DNA of 64,000 nucleotides from Calendula officinalis (Eukaryota > Streptophyta > Magnoliopsida > Asterales > Asteraceae), in assembly GCA_963853835.1 (NCBI GenBank), contig OY970822.1, positions 20,803,058 through 20,867,057 on the forward strand. Direction: 5' to 3'. Position numbers and translations under genes: made by a program. The notes beneath the pieces were generated by a model, which was given only the letters and a program-made list of their open reading frames with translations, was not told the origin of the DNA and made no database searches. Positions 33,966 through 46,300 of the stretch are shown in pieces (position 1 is the stretch's first letter; every line of letters starts with the position of its first letter).

Positions 33966-35388
33966 ATGGAGGTAATCAATGGGCAATTGAACAACCGTGG
34001 TCGACGTGGTAATTCCGATGGTAATCGAAATAGTGATCTGGTTGTGGATATCTATCCTCTCAGTAATTATTACTTCAGTTCAAAATCACCTGTTGCATTC
34101 AAGGACGAAACGTTAGCTGATCGGGCAATTCGTTTGAAATCCAAGTAAGTATCGGCACCTATGCACGGAGATTGAATCAATTATTTCATATTTCTGAATT
34201 TGCTTATGATTTTAATATTTAGTTATGATGCTCATGGAATGAGAACTTGTGTGCAAGCAGTGATTTTGGTAAGTTTTCATGAATTTGAATATTCTTATAC
34301 TATTCGAATTTTGACTTACTTTGACCTTTATTATCTAGTGATCATTTGTGAAATCTGAGCCCTTTCATGATAAATCAATCAAGTTTTAACTTTCAAGTGC
34401 GATCATATCACTCATAATCATACAATTAGCTGCGAAAAAGAATTAATTGATCCGAGATTGTGATCATCATCGATTTTATTTATTAACTGCTTAATTTAGG
34501 TTGAACTGTTCAAGCATCCTCATTTATTGTTGCTGCAAGCCAAAAACTGCATATATGAGCTTCCTGGTGGCCGTTTAAGACCACGTGAATCAGGTGAGTA
34601 ACAATCTTCTTGAGTTTTAAACTCACGGTTCCTTAAATAATTTTATGTCAATTTAATAAAGGTTAACATGCCCTTAATGTAATCTGTAGATGTCGATGGC
34701 TTAAAACGTAAGCTCTTAAGCAAGCTATCACCTAATGATGATAACTACCGAACTGAATGGGAGGTAGTATTGATTTTAATTTTGCTGTTTATATTTGATT
34801 TTAAGAAACCTAAAAAATAATTTGTTTAGGTTGGTGAATGCATTGGAAAATGGTGGAAATCTGATTTTGAAACATTGCCTTATCCATATTTGCCTACAAG
34901 TGGCAAAACCCCCAAGGTGATTTCCTCAACAGCAGGTTGCATATTGCCCGTTGTTTTTCGAACACGCAATCCTTTTTTAAGTGACACCATATATCGAGCT
35001 TTTGGTGACATTATTTTACCCCTTTTTATATATGACCTAATAGTAATACTATTATGTTTTTATTTTATGGTGTGCAGGAGTGTACTAAGCTCTACCTTGT
35101 AAAGTTACCATCAAATCGGGACTTGATCGTGCCTAAAAACTTCAAGTTACTAGCGGTTCCAATGTGTCAGCTTCACGAAAGTCGTAAGGTATGCATTGAT
35201 ACTATAAATCCATAAATGATTAATTTATTTTGTTGATCATGGGTTTATAAGTTCTTTTAACATTTTAAAAGAAGTATGATGTTTTGGCTTGATCAACATA
35301 TCACTGCGATTTGCAGACGTACGGGTCGATAATAGCAGGGATTCCACAGCTACTTTCAAGGTTCTCTATCAACATGATACATACTTGA
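33966..35388 (+). CDS. CFIS1: Pre-mRNA cleavage factor Im 25 kDa subunit (CFIm25/NUDT21-like)
   Basis: A Nudix-fold RNA-binding subunit of cleavage factor Im that recognises UGUA upstream of poly(A) sites and helps choose them. Seven exons: 33966-34144, 34223-34268, 34500-34593, 34690-34763, 34830-34916, 35078-35188 and 35317-35388. They total 663 nt, 220 residues. Motifs: VDIYPLSNYYFSSKSP, HGMRTCVQAVILVELFKHPH, ELPGGRLRPRESDVDGLKRK (degenerate Nudix box, as in CFIm25, which lacks hydrolase activity), VGECIGKWWKSDFETLPYPY, ECTKLYLVKLP, VPKNFKLLAVPMCQLHE and IPQLLSRFSINMIHT. The N-terminal extension and wording match the plant CFIS1 type rather than CFIS2. ATG 33966 was chosen because it starts the conserved plant leader; the open frame extends upstream to 33663 without homology. 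Confidence 0.94.
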
Positions 35389-37464
35389 ATACGGGTCGGG
35401 TCGGGTCATGACCATAGTACTATGCAAGTGTTTGGGTTTTTTTATATGCGTTTGTAGTAGTAAACATGGTTTGGCGAGTTACTGTCTTGGTTATCTTTTG
35501 TGTGAGATATAGGATATTAACCATTGGGAAAAATATGTTTTTATATGTACATATATAGATGTAATCACCTTCTAAATGAGTTTGATTTGTTTGAGAATAT
35601 ATAGATACGAACATTGTGTTTTTCTATTTCGATTTTTGACTTGCACGATGATTTATTTGACAAACACGTAACAATTTACTATGCCGACTGTACAATTTAG
35701 CTTTGGCCCCTTGTTTTGTATAAAACGCAAATCAAAACGGACTTAACTGCGATACAGAATAAACAAAACAAATATGAAAACATTGTAGGTTATTGCGACT
35801 TTAGAACCGGCTATAACAAGAAGTGAAACAAAATAATGGTTCCGTTTTCGGTTCAATCCGGTTATTGCCAGTTTAGAACCGGTTATAACTGAAAATAATA
35901 TCATCAACATAAACTATATCTTGAATTAGAATTGAAATTGTAAAATCTGGATTACATAATAGAAAAATCAGAACCAAAAAAGACAAAAAAGATGAACCAA
36001 GAACCAGCCTGAAAACAAAAACCGTCTTAACAAGTACCGGTTCTAGTTCTAGTTCAAATTCGATTTTTCGGTTAAAATGCGCATCCCCAACATATAAACT
36101 CAAACCATATAAAGCTCTTCATAAAAAGAAGACAGCATATTAACGTTAATCAACCATGCATTGTTTGGTGTTAGATGAACATATGCTTTTATAATCTGAC
36201 AAAACGAAATAAAAAACACCCCCACAGATTGCAATGGCTATGAAACTAAAGTTAAATAATAATCTTAGGTCACATTCCCATTGAAATATAAATGATATCA
36301 TTTCCTGTCTAATGCTTATCCAACAATCTTTTTAATATATTTATCATTCCTGCAATATGCATTAAAAAACGTATCGGTTAATTTAATACTGATGAAAGCT
36401 AAAAATTTTAATAATTGGTCATAGACATTTATAGGTCTAGCTCCATAAGATATAACTATTTTTTGTTATGCATAAATACTTGTAGATTAACAACTTTAAT
36501 TCTCCTAAACCCTTTATTACAGGTTAGGTAAGTGTTAGTTGGTCAATTGTCAACACACGTATTTTTAATCCCCAGTGTCCAACTTTGAAACCTACTCTTT
36601 TGTCCTACCCAATTATAATAAGCCATGGAAGAGATTCAGACATTTAAACTTGTTCGACGATAAATTGGCCAACTTAAGTTATATACTATATGAAGTCATG
36701 TCAAATGCATAGGCATTCGAATATAGGAGATAATATTTCACAATTAATAAGTTTAATTAGGACATCTAAAGTACAATATCATTAAGTATATATTTGAAGT
36801 GTTGTAAAAAAAAGTTAAGTATGCTAAAATAGAATAAAATTCAATTACCTCTAATAAAAATATTAAGATTATTTCATAGACGTGGTGTGGGGCTTTGTCA
36901 TATATTATGTAAAAGTTAACATCTTATTTTAACAACTTTTAAAATAAAAACCATGAAAAAGTTTAAGTTTGTAACAAAAATTATAATTTGTAAAGAAGAA
37001 AACAAGGCAAACACATGTAATTATTAAATGTTGATGGGCCTTAAAAACTTAAAGTAGACATCCATTTTCTTCTTTTTACTTTCTTGGCCCAAATCACATT
37101 TCCAATACACTCAACGACGATCTCTTTTCTAACCGTAGTTACTTCTTTCGTTTATCATCTGCCTTTCTTTTTTCTAACCCTAGACGATCCAGTTACTTCT
37201 TCGCGGTTCAGATCATCGTTTACAGGTACGAACCAGTTACTTCTATCTAAAATAGAATCCGGTTCCAAATCATCGTTTACAGGTACGTAATTCGTCAAGT
37301 GTCTGGTAATTGCAACCCTAAAAAGGATTTTAAAGAAAAAACTAATTTTGACTTTAGTTTGACCCGCAGCCGCACCTTGACCAATTCCAGGTCGAATAGA
37401 AGCAATACGCAGAATCATCGTGATTCGAAACACATTCTTGGGGTCTTTCTTTGCCAAATTGAAA
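35389..37464. other. Spacer with a probable hAT-derived repeat and upstream leader
   Basis: No gene supported. The stretch 35750-36090 is rich in AACCGG/CCGGTT phrases and ends GGTTAAAATGCGCATCCCC, resembling hAT-type MITE ends, but a matching left end was not found. From about 37080 on is the probable 5' UTR of the next gene. It includes two copies of ATCATCGTTTACAGGTACG (37212-37230 and 37269-37287), each with a good splice donor. Confidence 0.5.
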
Positions 37465-39637
37465 ATGGCGAGATGCATCACAATCATCAGCACAGCTAGC
37501 ATCTTGTTACCATTAGTATTATTGCTATCAATGATTTCAGATTCTGCTGCTTATAGACCTGGAGACATCGTTCCGATGAGCAAAATGGGACAATATCACT
37601 CTGTATGTAACCTCAAATTACACCCTGATTCTGTATACAAACTCAAATTGGCAGATCTTATTTAATTCTGATGGTTTCGTCATTTAATTTAACAGTCACG
37701 AACGGTTTGGCATGACATGATTGGTCGACACTGTCCTATCTTTGGTGTAAATCGTGAGGTAATTTCGTTTAATTTCAAAATTTGCAGAATTCACAGTTTT
37801 TAAATTGATTTTGCTTCGGTTAGTAAACCTCTAATCCTAACTTTGATTTAGCATATTTGTTTATATTAATGCTATTTCTAGGTATTGGTTCCAATATCTA
37901 AACCAACTGGTTTCACCGGAGCTGATCCTTACAAAATGTGAGACTCCTTGCATTAAATTCACATAAAAATTTCCTATTCTTTCATTTGTTTGTGTGTGTT
38001 TTTCCATCATATTCTTATGTTGAAACTGTGAAAAGATTACATAGAAACACTGTAAAAACTAGATCCACTTACTATTTAAGTGGGAATGCTTTGAGAAGAC
38101 CACAGGCTGTTTTTAAAGACAACAAACTGATTTATGTTTTTCATCTAACATTATATTAATCGCCTTCAGTTTTCGCTTTTTATTCTCTTTGTTCATTTTA
38201 ACAACATAACAAGTACACAAGGGTCTGAAATTCCCCTTAAAGCTTGTATTTAATCTAATTTTGGGAATGAAAGAAATGCAGATCATTTCAAGTTGGAAAA
38301 GAGAAGTATTATATTCCATGGCTGCTGGTTGTAAACCGTAAGAGCTCTGAGGTCCCAATGATTGATGTTCATTTGGTAAGGTTTCTAATTGCAGGAGAAC
38401 TGTTCTTTTCATTTCAACCAAACATGTGATTAATGATTTTAAGCTCACACTAATTATGTGTTTTAATTATGTATTTTAATTATGTATTTCATACAGAGGT
38501 ACTCAGGAAGTGATTTTCTTGGTGTCACTGCTACAGTTATTGACATGCCTCATCATTGTACGTTTCCTTATCTCTTTTCACATCATTATTAAATAACATT
38601 ATAAAAATAATTCCAAAACACCATAACGTTCATGGATCACCAAATAATATTTGTCAAGAAACTCATCAAAGTTTTAATTTTTCATTTGCGTGGATTCTTA
38701 CTGCTTTGATTGGCCAGATGTGGAGCTTCATCCTGACATTGGCAAGCAATTCTGGGATGCTCAAATATGGCCAAAACATGTGCTTGTCAGATACACATGG
38801 TCAGTCTTCTTTTTCTTTTCTTTTTTATTTAGTTAAGTAATTTTTAAGTCATTCATTTAGATGTTATTGTTTTCGTAATAATAATTAACACATTTATTTA
38901 TGTTTTTTTTAATATTTATTTGGTTGTTATACTAATGAGTAATGAATGACTGAATGACTGTTTTTAGGGAGGAAGAATCAGAAATAGATGTTAATTCTGG
39001 GTTCTATTTTCTCTTTGGATCAGGTAAATATAGATCACGTGTATGAGTAGGAAACTGATATTTTTGTAAAATGCAAATGAAAAACCACACATAAAATAGA
39101 AATCAAGCTTTTATAGACATGAAAATAAATTAGTTTATCTTTCTCATGAACAGGGCTTCTTATGTCATTTCTTCTTTCAATATTCATTCTGCAATCATCT
39201 CGCGATAAAATAGAAAGGTAAAACTTCCATTTCCTTCATCTTCACGTTTTTTTTATTGTCCATTTTTTTTCAGTTTATGATAATTAACGTATTGAGTTAA
39301 TATTTGAAAACTCTGTATTTATAAGTTATAATAATAATGATTTAAACTTTGTTTAGAATAAAGTGATTTTGGAGGCTTTAAATATAGGAGAGCACTTTAG
39401 GCGACTTTTAACCCGTAAATGCCACCTCAAAAGGAAATGAATTAATGACACGACACGACACACACATATCCTTAGTTGACAGTTAAATACGAAGTATATG
39501 ATGATTGTTTTTTGAACTCAAGTGGATTGTAATTGATGGTGTTATAAGAATATGATTTATTTGGTGTTTGTTGCAGGTTTGTTAGAGAGACGGTTGCTGA
39601 AAGTAGCATGCCTGGTGGAGTGGCAAAAGTCGAATGA
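37465..39637 (+). CDS. Conserved plant single-span membrane protein, function unknown
   Basis: Nine exons: 37465-37602, 37696-37758, 37882-37937, 38282-38375, 38497-38557, 38718-38799, 38968-39023, 39154-39217 and 39577-39637. They total 675 nt, 224 residues, with all GT-AG junctions keeping frame. Residues 1-28 form a signal peptide (MARCITIISTASILLPLVLL...). The lumenal or extracellular part reads AYRPGDIVPMSKMGQYHSSR, WHDMIGRHCPIFGVNREVLV, GFTGADPYKISFQVGKEKYY, IPWLLVVNRKSSEVPMIDVH and YPKHV-type WPKHVLVRYTWEEESEIDV. One membrane span lies at about residues 177-196 (FYFLFGSGLLMSFLLSIFIL), followed by a short cytosolic tail ending SSMPGGVAKVE. I recognise the family as conserved in land plants but know no function. 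A type I topology is inferred. Confidence 0.9.
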
Positions 39638-40408
39638 AAAAGAAATATGTTTTTACTCTGCAACCTAACACCAGTTTAAGAGGGACCAAATGAAACAAAT
39701 TATATAAATCTCCTTTGTTATCATAATCTTTTGTAGTTTTAAAATTTGAATATATTCCTCTCCAACTCAACAAAATTTCTTATAAAACTCATGAAGTATC
39801 AAAAAGTATACAAAAGGACTCTAATACTAAACACTGTTATGCTTTTGGTTCTTAACACTAACTGCCACTAAATATCTCTGTAAATTAAAAATTCATACAT
39901 AGTAAACCAGCTGAGCTTGAGCATGCAAATATCGTTGCGGGTCGAGTTCAAGCTTTACACATAAAACTTGAAATGAGATTGCTCCAGTTTAATTGAGCTC
40001 ATGCTCAACTCGTTAACACTCTTAAGAATATAAATGTAGGAAAAAAGTTATTACCTTTTCTAATAGGGTTGATTTAAAATTTTATTTACGGTAAAAGAGC
40101 TACGTTCGCGGACTAAAAAAACCGATTCATATGCATAAATGAGATGTTTTACCCTGCGCACTGTGGTGCGTTTTAAGAAGCTTTCATATTTGTGACGAAT
40201 GTTTTCAGTCAGAAATGTCATACTTATTGTAATGCCGCATTTATAAATTTAATGGACCAATTATTGTCTTACCTAATCCAATTTTTTAATTAGCAATGAT
40301 AATGCATATTGCATCATGTGCATGACATGTGCACGTCAACCAAGATTCATTTATATTTGACCCCTTTCCCCTGTAAACTTCACACAGACTCACTTTAGCC
40401 TAAAAAAA
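39638..40408. other. Spacer and probable BBE-like promoter
   Basis: AT-rich spacer without a gene. The last 150 bp are the likely promoter of the oxidase gene; TTTATATTT at about 40349 is a possible TATA box roughly 60 bp before the ATG. Confidence 0.4.
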
Positions 40409-41998
40409 ATGGCTTATTTTCTCCCTTCAAAATTTCTTGGATTACTTGTAATACTATCACTCACTCAATTTTCATCTTCAACCCAAATTCAATACAACTT
40501 CCATCAATGCCTTTCTACAATCCAAACTCCCAACACTCTCTTTACCCCTAAAAATCCTTATTTCACAGTAATTCTCAATTCAACGGCTGAAAATCTCCGC
40601 TGTATAACACCTTCAAATCCAAAACCGCAAGCTATTTTCACCCCCTTAACTGAAACACATATCCAAACCGCGGTTACTTGTGCCAAAAAGCTCGGGATTC
40701 AACTCCGGCTTAGAAGTGGAGGCCATGATTATGAAGGGATCTCTTATACGTCCGCTATGGACACACCATTTGTTGTCATTGACTTATCAAAGATGCGGGC
40801 CGTTAATGTTGACCTTGATGACAATTCGGTTTGGGTTGAAGCCGGTGCCACCCTCGGTGAACTTTATTACCGAATCGCAGAAAAAAGTAACACGCACGGG
40901 GTTGCAGCGGGGCTAACCACGAGCCTAGGTCTTGGCGGACATATCACGGGTGGAGCATACGGGTCCATGTTGAGAAAATACGGGTTAGCCGTCGATAACG
41001 CGTTAGATGCAAAAATCATCAACGCAAATGGAGAAACCATGGACAGGAAGTCCATGGGCGAGGATGTTTTCTGGGCTATCTGTGGCGGTGGTGGAGGCAG
41101 CTATGGTGTTATAGTTTCATGGAAACTAAAACTTGTACCGGTCCCCACCACCGTCACTGTATTCAATGTTCCAAGAACATTGGAACAAGGCGCCACGAAG
41201 ATTCTCTATAAATGGCAACATGTGGCTCCGTATTTTGACGATGATCTTTTCATGAGAGTCTTCATTCAGCCTACCGATGTACCGGGTACAACTAAAAGAA
41301 CGATAAGTACAACTTACAATGCACTCTTCCTCGGAGGAGTAGACCGATTACTCGAGATTACGAACGCAAGTTTTCCCGAATTGGGTCTTGAGAAAACCGA
41401 TTGTTTCGAAATGAGTTGGATAAGATCCGTGTTGTACATCGCGGGTTTCCCCGAAACTGTCCCCACCACCTTCCTATTAACCGGAAAACCGGCTTTCTTG
41501 AACTATTACAAAGCAAAATCAGATTTTGTCAAAACCCCAATCCCAATATCAGGAATGGAAGGGATTTGGAAAAGATTGTTGAAAGAAGAAAGCCCAGTAA
41601 TGTTATGGAATCCATATGGAGGGATGATGGGAAGGATTTCAGAGTCATCAACACCATTTCCTCATAGAAATGGTGTTCTTTTCAAGGTTAATTATGTCAC
41701 CACTTGGAGTGTGGATGATAATAGAGCAATGAAAAAACATTATAAGTGGATTAGGAAGCTTTACAAGTACATGACTCCATATGTCTCAATGAATCCAAGA
41801 CAATCTTATGTGAATTATAGAGATCTTGATCTCGGAATGAACGATAAAAATGGCGATAATACGAGCTTTGCGAAGGCGAGCTCATGGGGGATCAAATACT
41901 ATAAAGATAATTTCATGAGGCTGGTGAAGGTCAAGAGTGAGTTTGACCCTGATAACTTTTTTAGGCACGAACAGAGCATTCCAATCCTTCCATCATAA
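40409..41998 (+). CDS. Berberine bridge enzyme-like FAD-linked oxidase
   Basis: Intronless gene, 529 residues, typical length for the BBE-like family of secreted or vacuolar flavoproteins that oxidise alkaloids, monolignols or carbohydrates. Residues 1-25 are a signal peptide (MAYFLPSKFLGLLVILSLTQ...). An FAD-binding (PCMH) domain covers about 72-246 and a BBE C-terminal domain lies near 465-525. RSGGHDYEG at 102-110 has the His (H106) that normally binds FAD covalently. The second anchor, a Cys in family motif GxCPTVGxGGH, is replaced: here AAGLTTSLGLGGH (167-178) has Thr170. Thus the protein should be only mono-covalently flavinylated. YVNYRDLDLG near the C-terminus is the conserved active-site/FAD loop. 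Cys34 and Cys91 can form the usual disulfide. Substrate cannot be deduced. Confidence 0.94.
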   Translation: MAYFLPSKFLGLLVILSLTQFSSSTQIQYNFHQCLSTIQTPNTLFTPKNPYFTVILNSTAENLRCITPSNPKPQAIFTPLTETHIQTAVTCAKKLGIQLRLRSGGHDYEGISYTSAMDTPFVVIDLSKMRAVNVDLDDNSVWVEAGATLGELYYRIAEKSNTHGVAAGLTTSLGLGGHITGGAYGSMLRKYGLAVDNALDAKIINANGETMDRKSMGEDVFWAICGGGGGSYGVIVSWKLKLVPVPTTVTVFNVPRTLEQGATKILYKWQHVAPYFDDDLFMRVFIQPTDVPGTTKRTISTTYNALFLGGVDRLLEITNASFPELGLEKTDCFEMSWIRSVLYIAGFPETVPTTFLLTGKPAFLNYYKAKSDFVKTPIPISGMEGIWKRLLKEESPVMLWNPYGGMMGRISESSTPFPHRNGVLFKVNYVTTWSVDDNRAMKKHYKWIRKLYKYMTPYVSMNPRQSYVNYRDLDLGMNDKNGDNTSFAKASSWGIKYYKDNFMRLVKVKSEFDPDNFFRHEQSIPILPS

Positions 41999-43336
41999 AG
42001 TTTCTGATGTAACAAAATGTATCCATTTTGAATTATAAGTTGTCAAGATAGATTTGGAAGGAAAAAGAAAAAAGACATTTTGTTTTGGCCTGAAATCAGT
42101 CAATTTTACATATCATAAGGATTTGTTTACGATGTAAAATCAAGTGTAAGGATTCGAGTTGATGGATATATATTTTAAAAATACGTAAGAACCCCAAAAA
42201 GAAGGTAAGAACCAGTCAAGGGTGGCGGTTTAGGCAATAATACATTATTGGATCAATTCAAGGGATAATTTATATAGGTGCAAATGGGGTCAATGGACCA
42301 CCCTTAGTCCCCATATATTTATAATAAACCCAATTGTTTTATCGGACCTCTCTTAATTTTATCGCTGGTCCCTTCTCGTTTCTTGAATATGGTATGAACT
42401 CAATTAGTTTACCAAAAATAAGATATTGTTTAATAATATTTGGATAATTAATACTTGAATAATGCAAATGTATAAATAACTGGCAGGTTATTATCATTGC
42501 TTGATAGTCTAGTAGTAAGAGTTTTCAAGTGACTTCCTAGAGGTCACGAGTTTAATCCTTAACTCGGAAAACATGTACCAAATACTCAGGGAAATGTTCA
42601 AAACGGTCACGACAACCATGAACATCACGAGCTGCCCAAACAATCTCTTGTATACAGTTACGGAGAAATAGAAGCTATTCAGAAAATTTAAAAATTACTT
42701 TCATAAGGAAAACAACCATGAGTACCCTTTGCGCCTTAGTACGCCTTAAGCCCTTGACAACACTGATCGCCTTAGAATGGCAATCAAATATGGCTCCACC
42801 AACCAAAATCCTCTTAGTCAACCCTCATCACAACTTACTGCCACAACAAATTAAAAATGAAAACGTGGTAAAAAAGGTAATATATACCTCCACATGTTCA
42901 CCTTGCAACAGTAAACTTGAAAACAAATACAGGTTATATGTTTTGCATGTGAGTGAGTGAGTGAATTATGAACGAATTAATATTATTAAAAACATAATAA
43001 TATGTTTTACATGTACAAGAAGGCATTGTGCCCTGATCAGTAAATGCTACAACCAGAATACATCGTCTCCTAACATATATATATAATAATATAATATAGT
43101 AACTGTAAACAAACTTGCTATGATAAGGTAGCAAAAAAGACTTTTACAACCTAATTAACCACTATCATAATTAGCAGGCAAAATCTCAACAACGGCTTGA
43201 AAAAGAATCATAAACCTAAATTTAACCATTTGGTCATTTCTCATGACGTCAGCAACCACGTGTCATCTGTAGGTAGTAGTAGTAGTATATTGAGCATGTG
43301 CCTATACAATATAACAAACTTATTTATTATTAACCT
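41999..43336. other. Spacer between two convergent genes
   Basis: No gene supported. Contains a tRNA-like or SINE-like piece at 42501-42568 and 3' UTR sequence of both neighbouring genes. GAGTGAGTGAGTGAA is a short GAGT repeat at about 42951. Confidence 0.45.
42501..42568 (+). repeat. tRNA-like (possible SINE head) sequence
   Basis: TTGATAGTCTAGTAGTAAGA resembles a Pol III A box and GGTCACGAGTTTAATCC, about 30 bp later, a B box. No T-stem/acceptor pairing convincing enough for a tRNA gene and no poly(A) tail or target duplication seen, so a decayed SINE is only a guess. Confidence 0.35.
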
Positions 43337-46300
43337 TTAAACCATCATATTCAAGTCTGTTAAATCATCCATAGGAATCTCCAGTCCCATAAAATCATCA
43401 TCTTGTAAAACATCATCATCAATATTCAACCATGAACCGATATCTTCACCTTGACCACCGAATTCACCCCCAAAATCTCCCCCCAAATCACCACCCACAC
43501 CAAAATCTTCCATTCCTGGAAGTTGCAAATGGGATAAATCAAATAACTCCTCTTGATTTTCGGTTAATACACCCTCATTGTTTTCATTAACAGTTGGTTT
43601 CGGGATTAATGACGGTTTTGCCCTTTGTGGTTCTGATATTTTACCATTGACGGTTGGAATTGGAGGAGATAACTGAGTTGTTTTCTGTTTGAGTTTTGGT
43701 TTGGTTTTTCTGTCACTGGATGCGGGTCGCCCCGGTTTAGGACCCGACCCGTTTCTGGGCTCGCTCCGTTTTCCTTTTGCACTGTTCATAACTCCTGAAG
43801 AAGTGCATGCCACGTCATCAAGGTACAACTCTCGTTTCTTAACCCTGCTTGACCATACATCATTGTTTCCAGTGGTTTGCTCAGATGGATACATGTCATG
43901 GTTGTTTAATGACGGGCTTAATTGTGTACCTAATTTATTGGCAACATATACAAATCACATAATTTTTAAAAAATGTAAAAGAAGGGGTAATTTCATATAT
44001 ATCCTTGTAAGAGTTAATATCATATTTGTCCTTCCAAACCACTAAATACTCATACTTGCCCAATGTAAATTCAACATAAAAATCAAACATGCCTAAATGA
44101 ACAATCTGATTATAACAAAAGTTTTACAAATATCAATTAACAAGTGGTATATTTGAGATTTTTTATATTTGCATTGGGTAGATATGAATTTTTCAGCGAC
44201 TTGAAAAGACATATATAATACTATAATATTTTTACAGATGTGTACAAAATTTAGAATTTTCAAAAAGACATGAATTTTGGTTTAGAAATACCTGAAAATT
44301 TATCCATGGAGTTACCATCAATGCCATGTGCATCATTCAATCCAGAAACAAACATTTCCCTAAACGAGGGCTCATCAAAGCAGCTTTTACCGGTTGCTTC
44401 AAATTCGTGACAACGGTCCAGTGTTCGTTTGACACAATTTAAAGCAGCTTGTTTAGCCATTTTGCCACTTGCACCCTTACCATAACAGCTCTGCAAAAGT
44501 AATGATTATCAAAATTACAATTTGTTCGCACACACACATAGAAATTAAAAAAGAAAAAAAAAAGATAAAGGAAATTACCATGTATTTTTGGTAAGCCATT
44601 CCTGTGAGCTTATCAAGAGAAAGCCGTTCGAATTCCCTACAAGCACAGATGGCCGAATGAGAATCATAACGAGGAGTCAAGAAATGACAAAAATATAAAA
44701 AAATAAATATATAAATTGATAAGTTTAATAGAATAAATAAAAAAATTACTTCTCATGTAGGTCCCTTGCTTCCTCGGTAGCCTTTAAAAGCTTGTCGAGC
44801 ATGCTTTTCTTCCTGGAGACCTATTTAATAGGCAACTATATTAGTACACAAATATTTGACGATTCAACTTTTGGCATATTCAACAGTAGCAGAAAATTTT
44901 CTTTAATTTTTCATTTCCAATTTCTAAGAGGTGCTTTTAATACCTGTCGATTGTGCTTTTCTTCCAGCCTATCGATATCTTTGCTGACATCACCGTCTCC
45001 AGTATGTACCAAGTCCGGCTGTACAAAAATAAATAAATAATTTAAATAAAGGTTAATAAATAAATTACACACACAGAGACGTACCACAGGTGTGGGGTAG
45101 AGTCCAAGACTATTAATCTCTATGAGAAGTCTTTCATCTAAAGACATGTTACCATACTCATAATGAGAACTGGTAATCTTTGCAGGATCTGAAAGCAGCA
45201 TACCGTTGTTACAATGATTATCTGATTCATTACAGGATCTTAATGTAGAAGAATCTATGCTAGAATAACTTCCACCAAATTCAAAATCCTGCACTGATCG
45301 GTGGTGATTTATAGCAAATTCAGATCCATAAACATTGTTGTTATCTTCTTCATCTTCTGAAATTAAAGCAGCAAGAAGCGTCTGACAGAGAGAAACTCCC
45401 CTTGGAGAACTGCCTGAAGTTAAAACATCTGAGCACTCTCTACTGCTTTCTGTTCCGTTACTACCATACATATTGCAATTTTCTACTTGGTTTCTAGTAT
45501 TAAAACTAGATTGGATGTTTCCCTGTTGTGTGGAAGAGTAAAAGAAAAAATTAATAATAAATAATTCATGCATTGGCAGTATATTGGCCAACAATAAATG
45601 AGAAGAAGCATCACCTCCTGCTTTATGTAGGACAAATCTGCATCAGATACATAGCTAAAAAGTGGATCCATCTGCCTCCAAAAAGGGCTGGATAATGCAC
45701 AACCTGTAATTACCAAAACCAACAATGAGAACCATTATTCTAAAATGAAACTTAAAACTATAGCTAGAGAGAACAATACCCGGATTTATAACAGCTTTCA
45801 CTGCAGCCAAAAGCTCTTCATGCCCATCATCTGAAGTAACTATTACAACTTAACCATGGTTAGAAGGCCAAAAATTACAAAACATATGTATAACTTAATA
45901 GTCATGTACCAAGAAAATCTGTAGCAGCAGTAACCGCAGGATGCTTTTGACGCATATAAGCCTTACGACCAGCAAGTTTCCTAGTGGGAGGCCGACCTAC
46001 TCTACTGTAAATATTTCATAAAATATCAACGTTAATAAATATTATTTTTTAAGTTTTACAAAAATATATAAATAGATGCAAAACCTTTCAGGTTTGTCAA
46101 AACCAACTCTGCCCGTTCTAAGTTGTTTAGCTTTTCCCAAACTGCCCACGGGTCGGGCAGAAGCAAATCCCCTTCCAGTCCTACCTTGTCTAGAAACCCC
46201 AGGAGAAAGATCATCTTCCCTTGTGAACTTATTCTTTCTTACTGGAGGGACTAAACTTGACATTTTTTGAAAGCTTGGTCCTGAACCTGATTTCTCTTCA

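Noticed and set aside
44640..44680. Frame reading SHSAICACREFERL that seemed to extend an exon of the large nuclear-protein gene upstream
   Set aside because: No acceptor AG exists upstream, and splicing at 44637 keeps frame across all 14 exons, so this is intron sequence.
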